From the NCBI GenBank assembly GCA_017397065.1, contig JAFQKE010000028.1:1-64000 (forward strand): a stretch of 64,000 nt of DNA. The letters are read 5' to 3'. The notes beneath the pieces were generated by a model, which saw only the letters and a program-made list of their open reading frames with translations, was not told the origin of the DNA and made no database searches. Below, piece by piece: positions 45,601 through 54,802 of the stretch. The DNA is from Clostridia bacterium. GTDB taxonomy: Bacteria; Bacillota_A; Clostridia; Oscillospirales; Acutalibacteraceae. Position 1 is the stretch's first letter. Each line of letters opens with the position of its first letter. Both the position numbers and the translations under genes were made by a program.

Positions 45601-46271
45601 TGCTTTTTCTCCTCAGCCAGCACTAAAAACTTTTCGGCCTTTTCGCTCTGCTCCTTTAATGGGCCAACTCGACCTTTAAGCTCATCTAAAATATCATGCA
45701 GACGAATAAGGTTTTCATCGGCGGCTAAAAGCTTGCGTTCGGCATCAATTTTACGGTAACGGTAACGGGAAATACCCGAAGCCTCCTCAAAAATATCACG
45801 ACGCTCATTGGATTTTGTGCTTACAATATTATCTATTTTACCCTGACCTATCATAGAGTAACCATCACGGCCAAGACCTGTATCCATAAATAATTCGTGA
45901 ACGTCTCTAAGACGCACCGAAACACCGTTTATTGCGTACTCGCTTTCGTGCGAACGGTAATAACGGCGTGTAACCGACACCTTGTCCTCATTAAAATTAA
46001 GACCTCTGTCGGCGTTATCAAAATGAATGGTAACCTCACAGTATCCGTGAGCCTTACGTTTGGCGGTGCCGCTGAAGATAACGTCCTCCATACTGGTACC
46101 ACGAAGGCTTTTGGTAGACTGCTCACCAAGCACCCAACGAACGGCGTCCGAAACGTTACTTTTACCGCTTCCGTTAGGGCCTACAACGGCTGTAAGACCT
46201 TTACCAAATTTAAGTGTTGTTCTATCGGCGAAGGATTTAAAGCCGACAATATCAATTGATTCTATTCGCAC
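42696..46271 (-). CDS. smc: Chromosome segregation protein SMC
   Basis: The 1191-aa condensin ATPase has an N-terminal Walker A GPNGSGKSNVSDAVRWVLGE (about 32-51), two long coiled coils (about 170-500 and 670-1000), and a hinge (about 510-650; VAIEIALGAAAQNIVV, GGSLTGGSLGKHSGLLSR). The C-terminal signature LSGGEKALIAISIYFAIM is followed by the Walker B FCFLDEVETALDD. The length is full. Its promoter (46323-46351) opens the smc-ftsY-rdgB string. Confidence 0.98.
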   Translation of the reverse strand: MRIESIDIVGFKSFADRTTLKFGKGLTAVVGPNGSGKSNVSDAVRWVLGEQSTKSLRGTSMEDVIFSGTAKRKAHGYCEVTIHFDNADRGLNFNEDKVSVTRRYYRSHESEYAINGVSVRLRDVHELFMDTGLGRDGYSMIGQGKIDNIVSTKSNERRDIFEEASGISRYRYRKIDAERKLLAADENLIRLHDILDELKGRVGPLKEQSEKAEKFLVLAEEKKQLEIGLWLYMLEASKEAFRKQESKIAIATEQYRQIEEQLTDFDATMEKNSAELVSVTMAVDELKAEISSLEEQIARTEGYINVAKANIEHNNENIARLESEKSGLLKSDEDAVTEAKNKEQEIETLIQNGKDIEAKAAEVSEKLSSLIQSSENISRSLESKAMELNELSIKLSDYRVTEVTSRSSIAEISSRTQTITAAAEERKGEIEALEKEMGELNKDLSHANDIITSTENTIKGYEMRLANRKQAVDDKKAEMDNLSLDIAEKRRRAGILEDLQKNMEGYQLSVKACVAEAEKGLLSGIHGPVLDLIKVPKEYSVAIEIALGAAAQNIVVDSDSDAKKAIRFLKSENKGRATFLPLTSIKGREFTEKGLDDQYGYVGMASDLIEFDSKYSDIISSLLGRTVIVDDIDAAATIAKKYGYRFKVVSLDGQVVNQGGSLTGGSLGKHSGLLSRAGDIENLKNQAKNKEKKLAVLKEEFAAAESAYAAAEAEVMAVRSEAVTATEDKIRVEGEIRRVSQLLAAAKINLAELEKESDEAKVRTAELLKSAEQAAEQITILEKAEADIKHQMDEMNGGRDETADEREALSNELTELRLTLAANEKDIESAKTAVELLKKAISGRGEQSVQIENELLEAISKGKTYEEEILKLEAAIADAKNQVSNKQGEVEVQLQKRHSIEASSTTLRQSEKDKTLERERVNGELERLKAKKEAMTEELDDIVRRLYDEYELTRTEAECMGIEIENPAEAKRNLAETKSKIKALGNVNVGAIEEYKEVSERYEFQSAQVADVENTRAELLKLIGDLTEQMKTMFLEGFERIGTNFTRIFTEMFGGGHAELKLSDPEDPLNSGIDIVAKLPGKNVPSLDVLSGGEKALIAISIYFAIMQVNAPPFCFLDEVETALDDINVDRFANYMKRSDLDTQFICITHRRGTMEAADMLYGVTMQERGVTKLIQLDVAQLEMDLKSLEK

Positions 46272-46322
46272 CGGTTTACTCCTTTTGCAAATTTTTTAAA
46301 CAAAACTAATTTCCAACTAAAT

Positions 46323-46351
46323 ATTATACTACATTTTTTGGATAAAATCAA
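46323..46351 (-). promoter_or_regulatory. Promoter of the smc-ftsY string
   Basis: On the minus strand TTGATT (46346-46351) and TATAAT (46323-46328) have a 17-base spacer, about 50 bases before smc. Confidence 0.72.
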
Positions 46352-46419
46352 ATACTTTTAAAAGCAATAATTAAAGTGCTGAGTGACTGAGTTTTTCAAA
46401 ACACCAAAATAATCTTACA

Positions 46420-47403
46420 CTAAAAGCTTGTTACCGAAAAATTTTCGCCTTCGGTAATTTTTGCACAATAGCCCATATCCTTTAAAGCCGCAATATTGCT
46501 TCTTTTTTGACCTACCATTGCCGAAACCTCAGATTTTGGCAGGCAGATTTTTATATTCCCTTTGGGTATTTTTTTATCCTCTATGATTTTTAACACTTTT
46601 TTAAGCAGAACTCTGCTTTTACACAGCTCGCCAAATGCGGGATGCCAAGGTCCCTCAACAAAGCCCGGAGCCTCAACCGAGTGAAGTCCCACACGAATTA
46701 CCTTTACATCGGTATCTTCAAAAAGCATTAAAAGTTCGGCCACAAGCGATACAGCCTGCTCCAAACTTTGTGGTGCATACTCCTTCTTTTTATAAAGGGA
46801 ATAAAGATATGTTCCTTTGAGCAGAAGGGTGGGATAAATTCGCACCGTATCTGCCCCAAAATCTATTATTTTTTTTGCCGTGCAAAAAGCCTTTTCGTCG
46901 GTATCTCCCAAAAGACCGGTCATCATCTGAAGTCCAAGTGAAAAGCCCTGTTTTTTAATTAGTGCCGATGCTTTTTTTACATCCTCGGCAGTGTGCCCAC
47001 GATGATTAAGCTTTAAAACCTCATCATCAAGGCTCTGGCAACCAAGCTCAATTGCCGTTACACCGTAGGATTTTAAAATGCTTAAAATTTCAGGGGTTAT
47101 GGCATCGGGGCGGGTGGAAATGCGAATACCCGAAATATTGCCTTTTTTTACTTGGCTATACCCTGCCTCCAAAAGCTCAAGCATATAATCCTTGGGAATA
47201 GCGGTAAAGCTGCCGCCAAAAAATGCAAGCTCGGTGTTTTTGGGAATATATCCGGAATGCGAAAGGGCGGTCTGCACCGCCTTTTGAACATCGTCCTTTG
47301 TTGGCGAAATATTTTCGCCTGTAATTGTGTTTTGATTACAAAAGCTACAGCGGTGTGGACAGCCTATATGCGGCACAAAAACAGATATGTTTCCGTGCCT
47401 CAT
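46420..47403 (-). CDS. Elp3-like radical SAM protein without acetyltransferase domain
   Basis: The 327-aa protein has the radical SAM cluster CPHRCSFC (about 15-22) and FFGGSFTAI. Further Elp3-like signatures are ISTRPDAI, YGVTAIELGCQS and NHRGHTAEDV. A short C-terminal basic region with KSEVSAMVGQKRSNIAALKDMGY may bind nucleic acid. It lacks the GNAT domain of true Elp3. In Clostridia it is commonly found between rnc and smc; its substrate is unknown. Its ATG overlaps the rnc stop (ATGA). Confidence 0.88.
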   Translation of the reverse strand: MRHGNISVFVPHIGCPHRCSFCNQNTITGENISPTKDDVQKAVQTALSHSGYIPKNTELAFFGGSFTAIPKDYMLELLEAGYSQVKKGNISGIRISTRPDAITPEILSILKSYGVTAIELGCQSLDDEVLKLNHRGHTAEDVKKASALIKKQGFSLGLQMMTGLLGDTDEKAFCTAKKIIDFGADTVRIYPTLLLKGTYLYSLYKKKEYAPQSLEQAVSLVAELLMLFEDTDVKVIRVGLHSVEAPGFVEGPWHPAFGELCKSRVLLKKVLKIIEDKKIPKGNIKICLPKSEVSAMVGQKRSNIAALKDMGYCAKITEGENFSVTSF

Positions 47404-48080
47404 AGCTCAACTCCCATAAGCTCTAACGCCTGCCTTGCAGCCGCCTGCTCGGCATTCTTTTTGCTGTGACCGCTACCCTCACCAATAACGTTTGAATTAA
47501 GGTGAACCTCAACCGTAAAGCATTTATCGTGGTCGGGTCCCGACTCGCCGGTTAAAACATATGTGAGCTTTTCCTCGGGGTTACGCTGAATAATCTCCTG
47601 AAGCTCGGTTTTGTAATCCTTAAAATTATCGTTTTCCAAATGGGCAAGCTCGCTCTGCACAAAACGCAGAACGTGACGCTTTGCCGGCTCAATACCGCCG
47701 TCAAGATAAATGGCGGCAAGAATAGCCTCAAAGGCATCGGCCAAAATTGAGGGGCGTTCGGCTCCTCCGTTGGCCTTTTCGCCCTTACCAAGCAGAAGAA
47801 AATCGCCTACCTCCAGCTTTTTTGAAAAGGTGCAGAGTGTTTTCTCGCAAACCAATGAAGCACGTATTCTTGTAAGCTGACCTTCGGGAAGATGCGGAAA
47901 GTTTTTGTAAATATACTCAGAAACTATAATAGACAGCACCGAGTCACCCAAAAACTCCAATCTCTCGTTGGAAGAAATCTCGCCTTTTTTCTCATTGGCG
48001 TAGGATGAATGAGCAAGTGCATTTTTAAGGAGTTCTTTATTTTTAAATGTATATTTTAAGTTTTTCTCTAACCGTTCCAT
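47400..48080 (-). CDS. rnc: Ribonuclease III
   Basis: The 226-aa double-strand RNA endonuclease has the signature NERLEFLGDSVLS (about 38-50), the second acidic site DAFEAILAAIYLDGG, and a C-terminal dsRNA-binding domain (DYKTELQEIIQR; GEGSGHSKKNAEQAAARQAL). It is coupled to the radical SAM gene downstream and follows plsX by 29 bases; the acpP gene usually found here is missing. Confidence 0.97.
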   Translation of the reverse strand: MERLEKNLKYTFKNKELLKNALAHSSYANEKKGEISSNERLEFLGDSVLSIIVSEYIYKNFPHLPEGQLTRIRASLVCEKTLCTFSKKLEVGDFLLLGKGEKANGGAERPSILADAFEAILAAIYLDGGIEPAKRHVLRFVQSELAHLENDNFKDYKTELQEIIQRNPEEKLTYVLTGESGPDHDKCFTVEVHLNSNVIGEGSGHSKKNAEQAAARQALELMGVEL

Positions 48081-48109
48081 AACATTTACTTCCTAAAAAT
48101 AATAAAATT

Positions 48110-49096
48110 TTATTCAGAAAGACTGCCCGAAATTTTTTCGATAACACCGTTGCCTGCAAAGGCGGCGGCCTTGCCTATGGCATTTTTAATAGCCTTGCCG
48201 TTTGAGGAACCGTGAGCCTTGAAGACCGGCTTTTTGGTACCAAGCAGGGGTGCACCACCGATTTCGGTGTAGTCGGATTTTGCCTTGATTTCATAAAGTC
48301 CTTTTTTAATAAGCAGTGCGGCGATTTTGGATTTGATATTTTTATAAAGCACCTTTTTAATCATTGAGAACATTGTAAGGCTTACACCCTCAATGAGCTT
48401 TAAGGCAACATTGCCGGTAAAACCATCGGCTACAACTACATCAATTTCTCCACTTGGGATTTCACGTGATTCCACATTGCCGATAAAGTTTATAGGGGCA
48501 TCCTTTAAAAGATTATAGCTCTCTTTGTAAAGCTCGCTTCCCTTAGTATCTTCGGTGCCGATGTTAAGAAGACCAACGGTAGGATTTTTTCTGCCGTCCA
48601 CCTTTTCCATATAAACCGAACCCATAATACCGAACTGATAAAGCATCTCAGGGCGGCAATCGGCATTTGCACCGATATCAAGCATAAGATAATTGCCCTT
48701 TTTGCCGGGAATAAAGGAGGCTAAAGCCACCCTTTTTACGCCCTTGATTCTTTTAACAATCAAAGAGCCACCTACAACCAAAGCACCTGTGCTGCCTGCC
48801 GAAACAAAGGCATCGCCACTACCCTCTGCAAGGGCTTTAAGACCAACTGCCATAGATGTTTCCTTTTTGGACTTAATAATTTCAGCAGGGTCATCGTGCA
48901 TATCCATAATGTCATCTGCCTGCAAAATCTCCATACCCTCTAAGGATATAGAATTTTCCTCGGCACATTTTTTGATTTTCGCCTCATCACCGGTTAAAAG
49001 AATCTCAACATTATACTCTTTAACGGCCAAAGCTGCTCCCTCTAAAACCGAAAGAGGTGCGTTATCTCCGCCGAATGCATCTACAATAATTTTCAT
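48110..49096 (-). CDS. plsX: Phosphate acyltransferase PlsX
   Basis: The 328-aa enzyme makes acyl-phosphate from acyl-ACP for phospholipid synthesis. It begins MKIIVDAFGGDNAP and has GDAFVSAGSTGALVVGG, MLDIGANADCRPEML, VVADGFTGNVALKLIEG and GGAPLLGTKKPVFKAHGSS. The length and motifs are standard. Confidence 0.97.
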   Translation of the reverse strand: MKIIVDAFGGDNAPLSVLEGAALAVKEYNVEILLTGDEAKIKKCAEENSISLEGMEILQADDIMDMHDDPAEIIKSKKETSMAVGLKALAEGSGDAFVSAGSTGALVVGGSLIVKRIKGVKRVALASFIPGKKGNYLMLDIGANADCRPEMLYQFGIMGSVYMEKVDGRKNPTVGLLNIGTEDTKGSELYKESYNLLKDAPINFIGNVESREIPSGEIDVVVADGFTGNVALKLIEGVSLTMFSMIKKVLYKNIKSKIAALLIKKGLYEIKAKSDYTEIGGAPLLGTKKPVFKAHGSSNGKAIKNAIGKAAAFAGNGVIEKISGSLSE

Positions 49097-49109
49097 AATT
49101 TATCTTCCT

Positions 49110-50432
49110 TTACTGATTTTCAAAATCTGATAATGTCTTTTCAAAATCCTCCAACCCACGTTTTGCCAAAAGTCCAAAGCGCTCTCTTTTATCACGAACA
49201 CGCATATCAAGAGGGGGCAAAAGCCCAAAATTTGCACCCATAGGCTGGAATTTTTTTGTATTTGGGTCGGTTATATAGTTTAAAATTGCACCAATTACGG
49301 TGGTTGTGGGAAGAACAAACGGATTTTTACCATTTATGTAGGCAAAAACGTTAAGACCTGCCATAATACCCGATGCGGCCGACTCCATATATCCCTCAAC
49401 ACCCGAAAGTTGACCTGCAAAAAATACATTGGGATTTGCTTTAAGCGAAAGATTTTTATTAAGTAGCTCGGGGGAATTTATAAAGCTGTTGCGATGCATA
49501 ACTCCATAACGCATAAATTCAGCATCTTTAAGGGCGGGAATCATTGAGAACACCCTTTTCTGCTCACCAAATTTAAGGTTGGTTTGAAAGCCCACAAGGT
49601 TGTACATACTACCCTCACAGTTTTCCTTTCGAAGCTGCAAAACCGCCCAAGGACGTCTTCCTGTGTTAGGGTCGGTAAGACCTACCGGCTTCATAGGGCC
49701 AAAGCGGATTGCATCGACGCCACGGGATGCCAATATTTCGATTGGCATACAGCCCTCATACACATTTGGGTCGCCGTCAAACTCTTTAAGGGGGGCTCTT
49801 TCGGCCGAAATAAGTGCCGAATGGAAAGCCTCATACTCCTCTTTATCAAGGGGACAATTTATGTAGTCATCGCCCTCGCCCTTATCATAACGGCTTTGAT
49901 AAAAGGCCGAGCCCATATCAATACTCTCGCCCGATACGATAGGTGCGGCGGCATCATAAAAGCTAAGATACTCACTCCCCAAGGCATTTTTTATATCCTC
50001 GGCAAGGGCATCATCGGTGAGGGGGCCTGTGGCGATTATTGTAGTGCCATCCACAGGGATTTTTTCCACACACTCATACCGTACTTCTATATTGGGGTGG
50101 CTTTTGATTTTAGCGGTAATGTAGGCCGAAAAGCCGTTTCTTTCCACCGCAAGAGCACCACCGGCAGGAACCGAAAACTTATCTGCCGATTCTAAGCAAA
50201 CAGAACCGAGTCTACGCATTTCTTCTTTAAGCAGACCTGCCGCCGACTCAATTCTTGATGCTTTAAGCGAATTGGAGCAGACAAGCTCGGCAAATAAATC
50301 GGTTTTATGGGCAGGAGATTTTTTATCGGGCTTCATTTCATAAAGGGTGACCTTTACTCCCCTCTCGGCGAGGGTATAGGCCGCCTCGCAGCCCGCAAGA
50401 CCTGCTCCTATAACATTTACTTTATTATTCAT
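49110..50432 (-). CDS. trmFO: Folate/FAD-dependent tRNA m5U54 methyltransferase TrmFO
   Basis: The 440-aa flavoprotein methylates U54 in tRNA using methylene-THF. It begins NKVNVIGAGLAGCEAAYTLAERG (FAD site), with YEMKPDKKSPAHKTDLFAELVCSNSLK and MPIEILASRGVDAIRFGPMKPVGL. The start overlaps the topA end by eight bases. topA-trmFO pairing is conserved in Firmicutes. Confidence 0.97.
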   Translation of the reverse strand: MNNKVNVIGAGLAGCEAAYTLAERGVKVTLYEMKPDKKSPAHKTDLFAELVCSNSLKASRIESAAGLLKEEMRRLGSVCLESADKFSVPAGGALAVERNGFSAYITAKIKSHPNIEVRYECVEKIPVDGTTIIATGPLTDDALAEDIKNALGSEYLSFYDAAAPIVSGESIDMGSAFYQSRYDKGEGDDYINCPLDKEEYEAFHSALISAERAPLKEFDGDPNVYEGCMPIEILASRGVDAIRFGPMKPVGLTDPNTGRRPWAVLQLRKENCEGSMYNLVGFQTNLKFGEQKRVFSMIPALKDAEFMRYGVMHRNSFINSPELLNKNLSLKANPNVFFAGQLSGVEGYMESAASGIMAGLNVFAYINGKNPFVLPTTTVIGAILNYITDPNTKKFQPMGANFGLLPPLDMRVRDKRERFGLLAKRGLEDFEKTLSDFENQ

Positions 50433-52593
50433 CTTTTTTACCCTTAGCCGCCCCTTTTTTAGCGGTTGATTTTTTGGCAGAAGACTTTTTGGTGGTTGAT
50501 TTTTTCTTTGCCGCCGCCTTTTCTCTGCCCTCTACTCTGGTGGGGCACTCGCTGTTTATGCAGTAGGTTCTGCCACGGGTGCCTTTAAGCATAAAGCTGC
50601 CACAGGTTTCGCAAACCTCCCCTGTGGGAATACCGGGAGCGGCAAAATCACATTCGGGATAGCTTGCACAGGCATAAAAGGTCTTGCCCTTTTTAGAACG
50701 CTTTTTAACCAGCTTGCCGCCACATTTGGGGCAGGGCTCTTTAACCTCATCCTCGGGTAATGGCTTTGCGTTTTTACATTCGGGGAAACCGGGGCAGGCA
50801 AGAAACTTGCCGAAGCGACCGCTTTTTATAACCATCTTTCGACCACAAAGCTCACAAACCTCATCCGATTCCACATCGGGCACCTTGAATTTTTGACCAT
50901 CAAGCAGGGTTTCGGCTGTAGTAAGACTGCTTTCAAAATCGTTATAAAAATCCTCTAATATCTTTTGCCATTTAGAATCGCCGTGCTCGATTTTATCGAG
51001 TGACTTTTCCATACCGGCGGTGAATTTAACATCAACAATTTTTTCAAAATGATCCTTTAAAAGGTCTGTAACCACCATACCTAGTGCGGTAGGCTTAAAG
51101 GATTTTTGAACACGCTCAATATAATCCTTTGAAAGAATATTACTCACAATCGGAGCGTAGGTAGAGGGTCGGCCAATGCCGTTTTCTTCAAGAGCTTTAA
51201 TGAGGGTAGGCTCGTTGTAACGTGCAGGCGGCTGAGTGAAGTGCTGCTTTTGCTCCAAGGATTTTGCCTTAACCTCATCACCCTTTTTAAGGGGAGGAAG
51301 CTTACTGCTTTTTTCGGTCTCCTCGGTATCCTTACCCTCTTGATACAAAACGGTAAAGCCATCAAAATTAACCGAGGTTTCGCTTGCCTTGAACATATAT
51401 TTATCTGTAACAATATCTATTGACACAACATCATTTATACCCTCTGCCATTAAGCTGGAAACAAATCGGCTCCAGATAAGGGAGTAGAGTTTAAACTGCT
51501 CGTCGGTGAGAAATGCACGCACCCTTTTGGGGGTGAGTTCAACATCGGTGGGACGAATGGCCTCATGAGCGTCCTGAGCGGAGGCCTTACTTTTAAAATA
51601 TCTTGGCTTTGCGGGAAGATAATTTTCGCCATATTCCCTTTTAACAAAGTCGTTTACAGCCGCTCTTGCCTCCTCTGAAATGCGGAGCGAATCGGTACGC
51701 ATATAGGTGATAAGACCGGTGGGATTTCCCTCAACCGAAACACCCTCATAAAGCTGCTGTGCAACCTTCATTGTACGCTGACCTGTATATCCCAGCTTTC
51801 TGGAAGCCTCCTGCTGCATAGTAGAGGTTATAAAGGGAGGGGCGGGCTGAACCTTACGCTTGGATTTTTTAACCTCGCTTATGGAGTATTCGGCACCCTT
51901 TAAATCGTCAAGGATAGCATTGACCTCATCCTCATTGGCAATGGCGATTTTTTTGCCTGCAACATCGCCGTGAAAATGAGCGTTAAAGCTTGCCTTCTCC
52001 TTTTCAAAAACGGCCTCAATACTCCAATACTCCTCAGGAATAAAGGCTTCTATCTCTCTTTCTCTGTCCACAATAAGACGGAGGGCTACCGACTGAACTC
52101 TACCTGCCGAAAGTCCCCTTTTAACCTTTTTCCACAAAAAGGGACTGAGCTTATAACCAACTATTCTGTCCAGCACACGGCGAGCCTGTTGAGCATCTAC
52201 CAAATCCAAATTGATTTTTGAAGGCTTGCTCATACCGGCTTTTATGCCTGTTTTTGTGATTTCGTTAAAGCAAACTCGGTTTTCTTTGCTCATATCAAGC
52301 TTTAGTATCTGAGCAAGATGCCAGGAGATTGCCTCACCCTCACGGTCCGGGTCGGTTGCGAGATATACAAAATCGCTTTTCTCGGCTGCCGATTTAAGCT
52401 CCTTTATAATCTCCTTTTTATCGGACATATTTACATACTGGGGCTTAAAGTTATTTTCAACATCCACGCCGAGGGTTGTTTTGGGCAAATCACGAATGTG
52501 ACCGGCCGAAGCCATAACGTTATACCCTGTGCCGAGATATTTTTTTACGCTTTTAATTTTTGAGGGAGACTCAACAATAACCAGCTTTGACAT
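50425..52593 (-). CDS. topA: DNA topoisomerase I
   Basis: The 722-aa type IA topoisomerase relaxes negative supercoils. The TOPRIM domain begins LVIVESPSKIKSVKKYLG. The active-site tyrosine is in GLITYMRTDS. Three C-terminal four-cysteine zinc ribbons (CELCGRKM, CPKCGGKLVKKRSKKGKTFYAC, CETCGSFM) are followed by a Lys/Ala/Ser-rich tail like histone H1. The length is typical. Confidence 0.98.
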   Translation of the reverse strand: MSKLVIVESPSKIKSVKKYLGTGYNVMASAGHIRDLPKTTLGVDVENNFKPQYVNMSDKKEIIKELKSAAEKSDFVYLATDPDREGEAISWHLAQILKLDMSKENRVCFNEITKTGIKAGMSKPSKINLDLVDAQQARRVLDRIVGYKLSPFLWKKVKRGLSAGRVQSVALRLIVDREREIEAFIPEEYWSIEAVFEKEKASFNAHFHGDVAGKKIAIANEDEVNAILDDLKGAEYSISEVKKSKRKVQPAPPFITSTMQQEASRKLGYTGQRTMKVAQQLYEGVSVEGNPTGLITYMRTDSLRISEEARAAVNDFVKREYGENYLPAKPRYFKSKASAQDAHEAIRPTDVELTPKRVRAFLTDEQFKLYSLIWSRFVSSLMAEGINDVVSIDIVTDKYMFKASETSVNFDGFTVLYQEGKDTEETEKSSKLPPLKKGDEVKAKSLEQKQHFTQPPARYNEPTLIKALEENGIGRPSTYAPIVSNILSKDYIERVQKSFKPTALGMVVTDLLKDHFEKIVDVKFTAGMEKSLDKIEHGDSKWQKILEDFYNDFESSLTTAETLLDGQKFKVPDVESDEVCELCGRKMVIKSGRFGKFLACPGFPECKNAKPLPEDEVKEPCPKCGGKLVKKRSKKGKTFYACASYPECDFAAPGIPTGEVCETCGSFMLKGTRGRTYCINSECPTRVEGREKAAAKKKSTTKKSSAKKSTAKKGAAKGKKDE

Positions 52594-52637
52594 TATATCA
52601 TTCCATTCTTAATTACTAAAATCCAACTTTAAACTGT

Positions 52638-53957
52638 CTATTTAACTCTTTCGTATTGACCAACCGGAACGGCCTTTATAAAGCCAAAAAGCTCCAGCTC
52701 GGTGATAGCGGCGATAAATTTACCGCCCGTTACTCCACTTCTTTGGGAAAGAGTATCAGAAAATTCTGTATTTTCTTTAAAGGAATTGTAAATTTTCTTT
52801 GCCTCATTCGAACAGGTCATAGCTTCGGCAGGGGTGGGAGTGAAAGAAATTTCGCTATTTTCCTGCTTTTTCTGCTTTTCCTGCTCGGCTTTAACCGATT
52901 GCGGCTTTGGACTTACATCGGGTGAGGGACTTTTCGGTCTCTCTTCCTTTTGAATATCTATTTTGGGGTTATCGTATGAGGTTTTGCTTAGTGTCATTCG
53001 TTTAAGCTCCTCAACATAACCCTGTCTTATTTCCTTTGTAAGCCTTTCGCCCGATTTAAGTTTATCCGGGAAACGACCAAGATATACCTCGGTTATATCA
53101 TCCGCATCAGAAAGTAGAAAGGCACCGTCTTTTAGCAAATCGTTTGTGCCACCATACTGCGGTTCATTTATATTGCCCGGTAAGGCAAAAAGCTCCTTGC
53201 CCTGCTCCATTGCATATGTAGCCGTAATCAAAGCACCGCTTTTACGCCCTGCTTCAATTACCACCACACCGCAAGATAATGCCGAAATAATTCGGTTGCG
53301 GATAGGAAATGTATATCTGCTTGCGGGAGTTTTTGGCTCAAATTCTGATATTACTGTGCCGCAAATTTCAGCCTTTTTTCTGAGCGAATCCTGCGACATT
53401 AAATATTTTGTATCCAGCCCACATCCAAGCACCACAACGGTACTTCCACCGGCCTTCATTGCACCGGCGTGAGCCATACTGTCTACACCCACAGCACCGC
53501 CGCTTACAACCGTAAAGCCTGCAAGTGCCAGCCTTGCTCCAAGCGAATAGGCCGCCTTATGCCCAAACTCGGTAGCCTTTCTTGCACCCACAATACCAAT
53601 TGTTGGAGCGGTGTTATCCAAGGTGTTTCCCCTTGCATAAATTACTACGGGTGGATTTTCAATATACTTAAAATTTGTGGGATATTCGGTGTCCTCAGGG
53701 GTTATTATTCTGATTTCGTTAAACTTGCAATATTTTATAATCTCATAGATTTCATCGTTTGAGATTTTGTTTATTCTTGCAAGCTCAGCGGTGGTGAGTA
53801 TGCGGCTTTCAATCCACTCTTTTAAAGAAAGAGCGGTGATTCTTTCAATATCACCAAAGGTATCTAAAACCTCACGCAGCTTATGGCTTCCCGGCTTTAA
53901 AATTCTTTGAAGCCTTATGTAGCCAAACTCTTTGGTAAAGGGAAGCTTATTGTTCAT
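52638..53957 (-). CDS. dprA: DNA-processing protein DprA
   Basis: The protein of about 439 aa has an N-terminal helical region (about 1-85), a Rossmann-fold DprA domain (IGIVGARKATEFGHKAAYSL; GFTVVSGGAVGVDSMAHAGAM; FPIRNRIISALS), a Lys/Pro/Gln linker (about 320-380) and a C-terminal winged-helix segment. It loads RecA on single-stranded DNA during transformation. The ATG at 53957 overlaps the stop of the methyltransferase gene (ATGA); a more upstream in-frame ATG lies within that gene. Confidence 0.95.
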   Translation of the reverse strand: MNNKLPFTKEFGYIRLQRILKPGSHKLREVLDTFGDIERITALSLKEWIESRILTTAELARINKISNDEIYEIIKYCKFNEIRIITPEDTEYPTNFKYIENPPVVIYARGNTLDNTAPTIGIVGARKATEFGHKAAYSLGARLALAGFTVVSGGAVGVDSMAHAGAMKAGGSTVVVLGCGLDTKYLMSQDSLRKKAEICGTVISEFEPKTPASRYTFPIRNRIISALSCGVVVIEAGRKSGALITATYAMEQGKELFALPGNINEPQYGGTNDLLKDGAFLLSDADDITEVYLGRFPDKLKSGERLTKEIRQGYVEELKRMTLSKTSYDNPKIDIQKEERPKSPSPDVSPKPQSVKAEQEKQKKQENSEISFTPTPAEAMTCSNEAKKIYNSFKENTEFSDTLSQRSGVTGGKFIAAITELELFGFIKAVPVGQYERVK

Positions 53958-54724
53958 CGGCACATCTCCCACATAACAATTGCGGCGGCAACGCCTGCAT
54001 TAAGCGACTCGGCTCTGCCCGCCATAGGGATTGTTACAAGCCTGTTGCAAACCGACCTTGCAGCATCGGTCATTCCCGACGCCTCATTGCCTATAACGGC
54101 GATTTCATTTTCGGTAAACTTTACTGTGTTTATGGGGGTTGCATCGGCATCAACAACCGTTCCGCTCACCTTAAAGCCCCTGTTTTTATACTCGGTAATG
54201 GTTTTTAAAAAATCGCTTGTGTGGATTATGGGAATACGCAAAAGAGCCCCCATAGAAGCCCTTAGCGATTTTGGAGAAAAGGGGTCGGTAGATTCGCCCG
54301 ACAGTATGATACCCGAAAAGCCAAGTGCCTCTGCAGTTCGGGAGGCGGCACCCAAATTAGATGGATCCTGCACCCTCTCAAAGGCTAGTAATCTGCCCGA
54401 TTGCGGCGGAGCAATAGCTTTACTAAAACGGGCAACAAGAAGTACACCTTGCGGTGAGCAGGTGTCGGACATCTTTGCAAAAACGGCATCATTCACCTCT
54501 TCACAAAGCTGAGATATTGCAGAAAGCTCTTTGATAAGAGCGGCATCCGATTTGAGAAGATTTGGGGTATAGTATAGCTCTAAAACCTCTATATCCTCTC
54601 TAAGAGCTTCGGCGCAAAGTCTTGTGCCCTCAAGCAGGAAAACGCCTTCATCCCTACGCTTTTTTGCAGAGCCCATAAGAGCCGCCACCCTTTTGATTTT
54701 TGCATTGTCCTTTGAAGTTATCAT
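53954..54724 (-). CDS. SpoU/TrmH-family RNA 2'-O-methyltransferase
   Basis: The 256-aa SPOUT enzyme has a substrate-binding N-terminal domain (KRRDEGVFLLEGTRLCAEAL). The knotted catalytic domain carries DPSNLGAASRTAEALGFSGIIL, GNEASGMTDAA and IPMAGRAESLNAGVAAAIVMWE. It methylates ribose in rRNA or tRNA; the site is not clear (23S G2251/YsgA-like proteins are closest). GGGGTG precedes the ATG. It is coupled to dprA. Confidence 0.93.
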   Translation of the reverse strand: MITSKDNAKIKRVAALMGSAKKRRDEGVFLLEGTRLCAEALREDIEVLELYYTPNLLKSDAALIKELSAISQLCEEVNDAVFAKMSDTCSPQGVLLVARFSKAIAPPQSGRLLAFERVQDPSNLGAASRTAEALGFSGIILSGESTDPFSPKSLRASMGALLRIPIIHTSDFLKTITEYKNRGFKVSGTVVDADATPINTVKFTENEIAVIGNEASGMTDAARSVCNRLVTIPMAGRAESLNAGVAAAIVMWEMCR

Positions 54725-54755
54725 ACCGTTTTCACCCCTTTTAAAGCGGTTTATT

Positions 54756-54794
54756 AAAAAACAAAACCGCCCGAGAAGGATTAAATCCCGGGCG
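54756..54794 (-). terminator. Terminator of the infC-rpmI-rplT operon
   Basis: On the minus strand CGCCCG pairs with CGGGCG enclosing an inner GGAT/ATCC hairpin. It is followed by GTTTTGTTTTTT. It lies right after the rplT stop. Confidence 0.85.
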
Positions 54795-54802
54795 ATGAAA
54801 AA

